Shown here: positions 1-4,755 of the stretch, piece after piece | How the letters are laid out: each line of letters opens with the position of its first letter | Position numbering within the stretch: position 1 is the first letter of the stretch | NCBI GenBank assembly: GCA_021839785.1 | Contig: JAKCAB010000795.1 | Location: 1 to 5,154 of the forward strand | DNA from: a bacterium | GTDB taxonomy: Bacteria > Verrucomicrobiota > Verrucomicrobiae > Limisphaerales > J093 | DNA: 5,154 nucleotides | Direction: 5' to 3' | Made by a program: the position numbers and the translations under genes | Notes under the pieces: model-generated | Seen by the model: only the letters and a program-made list of their open reading frames with translations | The model's database searches: none | Told to the model about the DNA's origin: nothing

Positions 1-1
1 G

Positions 2-1789
2 GTCAACCTCACCACCTGCCTCGGCTCACGACTGGTCAACACTCTCTTCGTGCTCGACGAACCCAGCGTGGGCCTGCACGCCCGTGACACGGCGCGGCTC
101 ATCCGCATCCTCGAACGCCTCCGCGACGCCGGCAACAGCGTGGTGGTGGTCGAGCACGAGGCGAGCGTGATGCGCGCGGCGGACCAGATCGTGGACCTCG
201 GCCCCGGCCACGGCGAGACTGGCGGCGAGGTCGTTTTTCAAGGCCCGTTCGCAGCGTTGCCGCGCTGCGCGGCGTCGCTCACGGGCCAGTATTTGAGCGG
301 CCGGAAACAGATCGAGATTCCGCGGCGACGGCCGGTCGGGAGTCCGAACTCCGAAGTCCGAAGTCCGAAAATCGAAGCAGCGCCTTCCACCACGCCGATT
401 CAGGATTCGGATTTCGAGCCTCCTTCGAATTTCGGATTTCGAGCTTCGAATTTATCCTGGCTGCGTCTCGAACACGCCACCCGCCACAACCTTCAAGACC
501 TTTCGCTTGCCATCCCCCTCGGCCGTTTTGTCTGCGTGACCGGCGTGAGCGGCTCGGGCAAGTCCACTCTCATCCGCGAAGCGCTGTTCCCGGCGTTGCA
601 GGCGAATTTGAAATCGGACGCCAGCGGTCCCGCGGCGGCAAAAGCCTCCGATCGCCTCGACACTGGACCCGACGAGTCCAGCGGAGCGGAGGACGACGAC
701 AACGGATCGGCCTCTGCCGTCCGGCAACCGTCGTTGGTCCTCTCGGGTTGGGAGAAACTCGCTCGGGTGGTCATGGTGGACCAGGCGCCGCTCGGCAAGA
801 CGCCGCGCTCCAATCCGGCCGTCTATATTGGCGCGTTCGACGACATTCGCGAGTTGTTCGCGGCTTCCGAGGCTGCGCAGCAGCAGGGCTTGAACGCGAG
901 CGCCTTCAGTTTCAACTCCGCGCAAGGCCAATGCGAGCGCTGTCGCGGCGCCGGCTTCGAGAAGATTGAAATGCAGTTTCTCAGCGATGTGTTCATCCGC
1001 TGCCCGGACTGTGATGGACGACGCTACCGGGAGCACATTCTCGAAGTGAGAATTCAGAAGTCAGAAGTGAGGGGGCAGGAGTTAGAAGTTGGAAGAGAGA
1101 AGCGAGAAGTTAGAAGTCAGAAGTCAGGAGCCGGCAGGCGAAAGCTGGGAGACAAAAGCGCAGCAGCCGGGGCCACTCCCTCGCCTCTCATCTCTCGCCC
1201 CTCACCGGACTGGTCCATTGCGGACGTGCTCGATGCCAGTGTGGATGAGGTGCTGGGCTGGCTGGCTGGCTTTGGCGACTCGCGTTACGACCGACGAGCA
1301 GCCGAGAAGCTGAAGTTGCTGCAGGATGTCGGGCTGGGCTATCTGCGGTTGGGCCAGCCGATCAACACGCTTTCCGGCGGTGAGAGCCAACGGCTCAAGC
1401 TCGCAGCGCACTTGGCCGCCGTGGCTGCGAACGTCAGTTCGCGGTGGAATTCCGGTCCTGGTGGGCCGCCCAGTCAGCCGCGTTCTGACGAACGCAGCCA
1501 CTCGCTTTTCCTGTTCGACGAACCCACGACCGGTCTGCACTTCGACGACGTGCGCGTGTTGCTCCAGGTTTTTCAGCGGCTTGTGGACGCCGGCCATTCG
1601 GTGATCGTGATCGAGCACAACCTCGATGTCATCAAATGCGCCGACTGGGTGATCGACCTCGGCCCGGAAGCCGGCGACGAAGGCGGGCGGATCGTCGTCG
1701 AAGGCACGCCTGAACAAGTCGCCGCCTGCAAGGCGAGCCATACCGGCCGGGCACTGCGCGAGTCGGTTCTGGCCGCGACACCGATCTGA
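2..1789 (+). CDS. uvrA: UvrA, excinuclease ABC subunit A (C-terminal part, 5' end outside the window)
   Basis: UvrA is the damage-sensing ATPase of nucleotide excision repair; it acts as a dimer with UvrB in the cytoplasm. The frame is open from base 2, so the true start lies upstream and 595 codons are seen (residue 1 = codon at base 2). In order: end of ATPase module I with Walker B LFVLDEPSVGLH (D19, E20) and H-loop H52; Walker A of module II GVSGSGKST (181-189, K187); zinc finger with Cys 311, 314, 334 and 337, the CX2C-X19-CX2C spacing of E. coli UvrA; signature LSGGE (457-461); Walker B LFLFDE (502-507); H-loop H539. All catalytic motifs of module II are present. The comparable part of E. 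coli UvrA is roughly 150 or more residues shorter. The excess lies in four segments, near residues 114-151, 200-247, 347-401 and 477-501, two of them made of heptamer repeats. It could be a UvrA2-type paralogue rather than the housekeeping copy; the window cannot settle this. It converges on the sulfatase gene 18 bp away. Confidence 0.93.
   Translation, partial: VNLTTCLGSRLVNTLFVLDEPSVGLHARDTARLIRILERLRDAGNSVVVVEHEASVMRAADQIVDLGPGHGETGGEVVFQGPFAALPRCAASLTGQYLSGRKQIEIPRRRPVGSPNSEVRSPKIEAAPSTTPIQDSDFEPPSNFGFRASNLSWLRLEHATRHNLQDLSLAIPLGRFVCVTGVSGSGKSTLIREALFPALQANLKSDASGPAAAKASDRLDTGPDESSGAEDDDNGSASAVRQPSLVLSGWEKLARVVMVDQAPLGKTPRSNPAVYIGAFDDIRELFAASEAAQQQGLNASAFSFNSAQGQCERCRGAGFEKIEMQFLSDVFIRCPDCDGRRYREHILEVRIQKSEVRGQELEVGREKREVRSQKSGAGRRKLGDKSAAAGATPSPLISRPSPDWSIADVLDASVDEVLGWLAGFGDSRYDRRAAEKLKLLQDVGLGYLRLGQPINTLSGGESQRLKLAAHLAAVAANVSSRWNSGPGGPPSQPRSDERSHSLFLFDEPTTGLHFDDVRVLLQVFQRLVDAGHSVIVIEHNLDVIKCADWVIDLGPEAGDEGGRIVVEGTPEQVAACKASHTGRALRESVLAATPI
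341..452. repeat. Degenerate heptamer repeat with inverted arms inside uvrA (insert 1)
   Basis: The left arm (341-375) is five consecutive 7-bp units: AGTCCGA, ACTCCGA, AGTCCGA, AGTCCGA, AAATCGA. The right arm (400-452) is TCAGGAT, TCGGATT, TCGAGCC, a 4-bp break, then TCGAATT, TCGGATT, TCGAGCT, TCGAATT. In RNA, AGUCCGA pairs along its full length with UCGGAUU using one G-U wobble, and TCGAAGC (372-378) is perfectly complementary to GCTTCGA (443-449), so the arms can fold on each other. The block is translated as part of UvrA, in the linker between the end of ATPase module I (after YLSGRKQIEIP) and the start of module II (LRLEHATRHNL), where ordinary UvrA has only a few residues. This looks like a short repeat element accommodated in frame; that origin is inference. 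Confidence 0.8.
645..692. repeat. Nested inverted repeat inside uvrA (insert 3)
   Basis: An inner stem pairs CTGGAC (663-668) with GTCCAG (676-681) around a 7-nt loop. An outer stem pairs CCTCCG (645-650) with CGGAGG (687-692). A further complementary pair, CCGATC (649-654) and GATCGG (705-710), overlaps the outer arm and would be an alternative fold. The DNA encodes a low-complexity acidic stretch of UvrA (around PDESSGAEDDD) between Walker A of module II and the conserved VDQAPLGKTPRSN segment. E. coli UvrA has a shorter connection there. It may be a REP-like palindromic element captured in the coding frame, or simply a GC-rich acidic loop with chance complementarity. Confidence 0.45.
1042..1204. 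repeat. Array of 13 in-phase heptamers plus opposite-polarity heptamers inside uvrA (insert 2)
   Basis: From 1042 to 1132 the sequence divides without a break into thirteen 7-bp units related to AGAAGTC. The best copies are at 1056, 1112 and 1119 (AGAAGTC) and at 1084 and 1105 (AGAAGTT). After a 42-bp non-repeat spacer, 1175-1202 divides into four pyrimidine-rich heptamers (ACTCCCT, CGCCTCT, CATCTCT, CGCCCCT), a similar style on the opposite strand. GTGAGGGG (1067-1074) is exactly complementary to CCCCTCAC (1198-1205). The block is translated in frame as about 55 residues rich in Arg, Ser, Glu, Lys and Gln, with EVRSQKSG typical. It falls between the zinc finger (ending RRYREHILEV) and the conserved IADVLDASVDEVLG segment, where ordinary UvrA has about five residues. 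Confidence 0.85.
1480..1495. repeat. Short perfect hairpin in a lengthened uvrA loop (insert 4)
   Basis: GCGTTC (1480-1485) and GAACGC (1490-1495) form a 6-bp stem with a TGAC loop. It lies in a stretch of roughly 20 extra residues (about 1430-1504, rich in Ser, Pro and Gly) between the ABC signature helix and Walker B of UvrA module II. In E. coli only a short turn joins these elements. The protein expansion is clearer than the hairpin itself, which could occur by chance. Confidence 0.35.
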
Positions 1790-1807
1790 ACGGCTCCGCG
1801 CCGCGCC

Positions 1808-3664
1808 TCAGTTGCGCTCCACGATGTCCCGGATGAGCCGCGGCACGTAATCCTTCATTCGCGCCGGAATGCCCGGCTGGCTGGTGGGCAGTTGTTTCAC
1901 GAGCGGCAAAACTGGCCGCGCCTTCGTGCCCAAGGCATCCAACGCGTTCAGCGCCTCCACGGCGACGAATTCGTGCTGGGCATCCAGACGCGCGAGTTCA
2001 ACCAGCACCTTGAGCGCGGCGTCAAGGTCGCTCGCCTCGCCGAACTGCCCCAAAGTCTCCGCCGCGGCAATCCGCACCGAAGGCGACTCGTCTTGGAGCA
2101 GCCGCGACAGATTAGCCCGCGCCGCCTTGACCGCTGGCTCGCCGTGAATCCGACATCCCATCACCGCCCAATAACGGACACCCGGCTCGGCGTCGCCGAG
2201 CCAAGCATCGAGGTTCGCGCTGGCGGCGGGGCCGTCGGACGAAGCGGCTTCCGCGGCGACGAGAATCCGTTCCAGCGGGTAGCGGCTGGCGTCGTGTCCG
2301 AACGTGTAAGGCGCTTCGCTGCCCCGACGCCGTTCGCGTTCGGCTTCCGGCAAGAAGCCCAGATCGCGTGTGGCCAGGAGCTGCTGGTGCAGCGCCGCCC
2401 GGAGTCGCGCGAGGATTTCCTGATGTGCCGGCGAGGCGGCGAGGTTGTGCACTTCGTCCGGATCGCTTTGCAGGTCGTAGAGTTCCTCGGGCGCCTTTCG
2501 CTGCCAGAAATACGCCTGGGCCGGCGGCAATTTGCCTTCGTCAAAGAGCCGCTTCCAAACCTGGGTCGTCGGCGTCTCGAACATGTACGCCACATGCTGG
2601 CCGTGCGGGAGGTGCGGGAGATAGTTCCGAAGATAGACATACCGGCCATCGGTCACGCTGCGGTCCAGATCGTAGCGTTCGTCCATGCGACCACGGAAGC
2701 CGTAGTTGAAGACGCGAGCCGGTGCGGCGTATCGCCCCATGAACGGGACGCCTTGCATGGTGTCCGGCGCTTTTACACCCGCCAGACTGAGGACGGTCGG
2801 CGCCAAATCCACGAAACTCACCAGCCGGTCCGACCGGCCGCCGGGTTGGTAATCTGCGGGTGCGAGCGACCGCCATTTCTCCGGCACATACACGATCAAC
2901 GGCACCTGCAAGCCGGAGTTGTACGGGAACCGCTTGCACCGCGGCATGCCCGGTCCGTGATCGCCGTAGAAAAAAACGATTGTGTCCTCGGCCAAACCAG
3001 CGTCCGCCAGCTCGCGAAGAGCCTTCCCCGCTTGGGCGTCCATCTCGGTGATTTGGTCGTAGTATTGCGCCCAATCCTGGCGGACTTCCGGCGTGTCGGG
3101 GTGGTAGGCCGGCACGCGGACTTTGGCCGGGTCGTGGATCGGCGTGTGTGGACGCTTCCGAATCTGGCTCTCGTGCGTCACGGTGTAATTGAAGACGGCG
3201 AAGAACGGCCGGCCAGGCGGGCGGTTAGTCCAGTGGGCGCGACGCGAGGATTCATCCCAGACTCGGCCCGGTTTAACCAGGTTGTAATCCTCCTTTTCGT
3301 TGTTGGTGCAATAATAGCCGGCGGCTCGCAAGTGCTGCGGGTACATCCCCAGCCCCGGCGGCATTGGCACCAGGCTCCGCATGTGCTCGGCGCCCAGCGA
3401 CGGCGGGTAAAGGCCGGAGATGATGGTAGTGCGCGCCGGCGCGCACACCGGCCCGCAGGACCAGGCGCGCGTGTAAATCATGCCCCGCGCGGCGAGGCGG
3501 TCGAGGTTCGGCGTCGTGGCATAGCCATCGCCGTAACAGCCAAGCTGCGGGCCAATGTCCTCGCAGGTGATCCAAAGGATGTTCGGCCGGGCCTGGGCGG
3601 TGTCGCTGGCGACTGCCCATTCAAGGACAATCAACGTGGCCAGCAGGAACGAAATTCGCTTCAT
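1808..3664 (-). CDS. Secreted type I sulfatase with C-terminal HEAT-like repeats
   Basis: Sulfatases of this family (alkaline-phosphatase superfamily) hydrolyse sulfate esters or N-sulfate groups using a formylglycine made from an active-site Cys. The 618-aa protein begins with a signal peptide (MKRISFLLATLIVLEW, cleavage likely after AQA at residue 25), so it acts in the periplasm or outside the cell. Visible motifs: metal-site strand NILWITCEDIG (28-38, E35 and D36), nucleophile motif CAPAR (Cys74 to Arg78, fits CxPxR), Lys123 in NNEKEDYN, His163 in THES, GDHG (233-236), and the ELYDL-DPDEVHNLA segment that usually closes the catalytic domain. Residues of about 495-610 form alanine- and leucine-rich helical pairs resembling HEAT repeats. 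The ATG at 3664 is preferred because it starts a proper signal peptide; an in-frame TTG at 3691 would add nine polar residues. Neither has a Shine-Dalgarno sequence. The region after residue 180 resembles heparan N-sulfatases (PAYHPDTPEVR, QITEMDAQAGKAL), but the substrate cannot be assigned. It is convergent with uvrA and divergent from the toxin-antitoxin operon. Confidence 0.93.
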   Translation of the reverse strand: MKRISFLLATLIVLEWAVASDTAQARPNILWITCEDIGPQLGCYGDGYATTPNLDRLAARGMIYTRAWSCGPVCAPARTTIISGLYPPSLGAEHMRSLVPMPPGLGMYPQHLRAAGYYCTNNEKEDYNLVKPGRVWDESSRRAHWTNRPPGRPFFAVFNYTVTHESQIRKRPHTPIHDPAKVRVPAYHPDTPEVRQDWAQYYDQITEMDAQAGKALRELADAGLAEDTIVFFYGDHGPGMPRCKRFPYNSGLQVPLIVYVPEKWRSLAPADYQPGGRSDRLVSFVDLAPTVLSLAGVKAPDTMQGVPFMGRYAAPARVFNYGFRGRMDERYDLDRSVTDGRYVYLRNYLPHLPHGQHVAYMFETPTTQVWKRLFDEGKLPPAQAYFWQRKAPEELYDLQSDPDEVHNLAASPAHQEILARLRAALHQQLLATRDLGFLPEAERERRRGSEAPYTFGHDASRYPLERILVAAEAASSDGPAASANLDAWLGDAEPGVRYWAVMGCRIHGEPAVKAARANLSRLLQDESPSVRIAAAETLGQFGEASDLDAALKVLVELARLDAQHEFVAVEALNALDALGTKARPVLPLVKQLPTSQPGIPARMKDYVPRLIRDIVERN

Positions 3665-3688
3665 GGCAGTTCGAGTCGATGGTTTCGG

Positions 3689-3742
3689 CAAGAATTGTGG
3701 ACTTCACCCCCCAGTCGTCGCAACCAAGAACTGTGGAATTTC
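3689..3742. repeat. Imperfect direct repeat in the sulfatase/antitoxin spacer
   Basis: CAAGAATTGTGGACTTC (3689-3705) recurs 36 bp later as CAAGAACTGTGGAATTTC (3725-3742); the first 13 bases differ at one position. On the minus strand, which is the sulfatase leader, the two copies read GAAATTCCACAGTTCTTG and then GAAGTCCACAATTCTTG, and the second ends about 25 bp before the sulfatase ATG. It could be a pair of regulator sites for the sulfatase or part of a dispersed intergenic repeat. No function can be read from the sequence alone. Confidence 0.45.
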
Positions 3743-3780
3743 CGACTCGGACGACGACATCTCCCTTCGCCGCACTCCGA

Positions 3781-3810
3781 TTGACCGCTTGACTCCGTTT
3801 ACGTTGTAAA
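3781..3810 (+). promoter_or_regulatory. Possible sigma70-type promoter of the toxin-antitoxin operon
   Basis: TTGACC (3781-3786, five of six matches to the -35 consensus) is followed after 18 bp by TGTAAA (3805-3810, four of six matches to the -10). Transcription would begin close to 3817, giving a very short leader before the ATG at 3828. The -10 lies inside the 3801-3816 palindrome, an arrangement expected for an autorepressed toxin-antitoxin promoter. The -10 match is weak, so this is tentative. Confidence 0.35.
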
Positions 3811-3816
3811 CAACGT
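3801..3816. promoter_or_regulatory. 16-bp palindrome, candidate operator of the toxin-antitoxin operon
   Basis: ACGTTGT (3801-3807) and ACAACGT (3810-3816) are perfect inverted repeats separated by AA. The site ends 11 bp before the antitoxin start codon and overlaps the proposed -10 element. In known toxin-antitoxin systems the antitoxin or the complex commonly represses its own promoter through such a palindrome. Binding by this DUF433 protein is inferred. An mRNA hairpin is less likely, because the loop would be too tight without opening the inner pairs. Confidence 0.55.
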
Positions 3817-3827
3817 TCTCGCCGGTC

Positions 3828-4190
3828 ATGGCTACCGTGGTTCAATCTTGTCGCATCGAAGCCGACCTGGCCCCGCTGCTCGCCCGCCAGGCGCGGCGCA
3901 AGAAGCTGGAAGTTTCCACCCTCAGCAGCCTTTACCTTCAGGAAAAGGCGCTGGAGGAAGAATATCCCGGCATTGGATTCCGCGACGGAGCGGGCGGACG
4001 CGAAGCCTACATCCTCGGCCATCGCGTCGCCGTGTGGGAAGTGGAGGACGTGCATCGCGAAACCGGGAGCGTGGAAAAAACGGCGCGGCATTTCCGCTGG
4101 CCGCCCAGCGTGGTCCGCTGCGCGCTGGCGTTTGCCAGGGCATTTCCCGACGAAGTCGCCGCCCATCGCGCCGCCGAGTCGGCTGCATGA
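3828..4190 (+). CDS. DUF433 family antitoxin (VapB45-like)
   Basis: This 120-aa protein is likely the antitoxin that neutralises the PIN-like toxin encoded immediately downstream and represses the shared promoter. The N-terminal 42 residues (ADLAPLLARQARRKK, STLSSLYLQEKALEEE) form a basic then acidic helical region typical of the group. Then PGIGFRDGAGGREAYI-GHRVAVWEV (about 46-71) matches the start of the DUF433 domain, followed by the helix-turn-helix-like part GSVEKTARHFRWPPSVVRCALAFARAFPDEV (about 80-110). The family template is a P-I-x-F-x-G-x-R followed by W-x-V and Y/F-x-x-x-P-x-E pattern, and this protein keeps most of it. The start at 3828 follows the candidate operator directly; no Shine-Dalgarno sequence is visible, so translation may depend on a short leader. 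Its stop overlaps the toxin start as ATGA, indicating translational coupling. Assignment rests on motif recognition and on gene order. Confidence 0.85.
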   Translation: MATVVQSCRIEADLAPLLARQARRKKLEVSTLSSLYLQEKALEEEYPGIGFRDGAGGREAYILGHRVAVWEVEDVHRETGSVEKTARHFRWPPSVVRCALAFARAFPDEVAAHRAAESAA

Positions 4191-4561
4191 AACCGCGGTT
4201 GCTGGCGGACGAGAACGTTTCGCACGGCCTCGTCGTCGCGTGCCTGAAGCTGGACGCTCGATTTCCCATTGTCCACATCGCCAATTGGCGCGACGGCGCC
4301 TGCCTGCAACTGAAAGACCCGGCGCTGCTGATAACGCTGCGAGACGAAGACCTGGTGCTGGTCAGTTTCGACCGCAGTTCGCTGGCGCACCATGCCGGCG
4401 TCCTCACGCGCGAAGGTGTCGGACATGCCGGGGTGATTCTCTTTCGCCGGACCGTGTCGCGGATTGCCTACGGTACTCAGGCGCGGCTGCTCGTGGACTT
4501 CTGGAGTGCAGCGGCCGAGTGGGAATGGGCAGACTTGGTGGTGTACCTGCCAAAGTCATGA
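4187..4561 (+). CDS. PIN-like toxin (DUF5615 / VapC45-like putative ribonuclease)
   Basis: This 124-aa protein is probably the toxin of the pair: a small PIN-fold nuclease expected to cut RNA with metal ions held by acidic residues. The N-terminus MKPRLLADENVSHGLV is the hallmark of the DUF5615 family (LLxDEN at residues 5-10, acidic D8 and E9). Further conserved-type acids are D44 (LKDPALL) and D62 at the end of the strand LVLVSFDRS. HAGVILFRR (80-88) corresponds to the family's late beta strand. The C-terminal tail contains three Trp residues, and the frame ends in VVYLPKS. The ATG at 4187 overlaps the antitoxin stop by four bases; a longer upstream frame exists only because the antitoxin gene happens to be open in that phase. 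Family membership is well supported; toxicity and RNA target are inferred from the family. Confidence 0.85.
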   Translation: MKPRLLADENVSHGLVVACLKLDARFPIVHIANWRDGACLQLKDPALLITLRDEDLVLVSFDRSSLAHHAGVLTREGVGHAGVILFRRTVSRIAYGTQARLLVDFWSAAAEWEWADLVVYLPKS

Positions 4562-4755
4562 TTTCAGCCGAGAAGATCGAGACAACTCGGCCGCAATGAG
4601 ATGTGTGAGTAGATAAGCCTTTGATGGGTAGTCGCGAGGGAGTCTTCATGGCCTGCTTTTCTACATCGGCCGCCGACCGATCGCCAGTGAAAGCCGCTAA
4701 GCCACTATTATGCAACGCACTTGGCGGCGGCGATTCAGCCGCGTAAGCTATCGGC
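4562..4755. other. Intergenic region between toxin and esterase genes, no clear gene
   Basis: This 194-bp spacer is less GC-rich than the flanking genes and has no convincing coding frame on either strand. A weak inverted repeat, GCCGAG (4567-4572) and CTCGGC (4586-4591) with a 13-nt loop, lies just after the toxin stop but lacks a T-run. TATTAT (4706-4711) resembles a -10 box, five of six matches, 44 bp before the esterase ATG, but no -35 element stands out at the right distance. A TAA at 4744-4746 in the esterase frame separates that gene from anything upstream, so it probably has its own promoter in this region. Confidence 0.5.

Noticed and set aside
452..1036. A 194-codon minus-strand frame inside uvrA
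   Set aside because: It overlaps Walker A and the zinc finger of UvrA on the opposite strand and its product has no recognisable feature.
1042..1132. CRISPR array
   Set aside because: The units are 7 bp and contiguous with no spacers, and there are no cas genes.
1790..1807. Bidirectional terminator between uvrA and the sulfatase gene
   Set aside because: The 18-bp gap is GC-rich but shows no convincing stem or T-run.
3665..3691. TTG at 3691 as the sulfatase start
   Set aside because: It would place nine polar residues before the signal peptide; the ATG at 3664 gives a normal signal sequence.
1892..3784. A 630-codon open frame on the plus strand covering almost the whole sulfatase gene
   Set aside because: It is antisense to a protein with a clear signal peptide, active-site motif and domain order. 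Its own translation is Arg- and Val-rich with no recognisable motif, as expected for a shadow frame in high-GC DNA.
3848..4186. Upstream extension of the toxin frame, overlapping most of the antitoxin gene
   Set aside because: The extension is Arg/Pro/Ser-rich with no family resemblance, while the family begins at MKPRLLADEN, encoded from 4187 with an ATGA overlap.
4567..4591. Rho-independent terminator after the toxin gene
   Set aside because: The stem is only 6 bp with a 13-nt loop and no T-run follows.
4706..4711. TATTAT as the -10 box of the esterase promoter
   Set aside because: A single five-of-six hexamer without a -35 partner at 16-18 bp is too weak to annotate as a promoter; it is only mentioned in the spacer entry.
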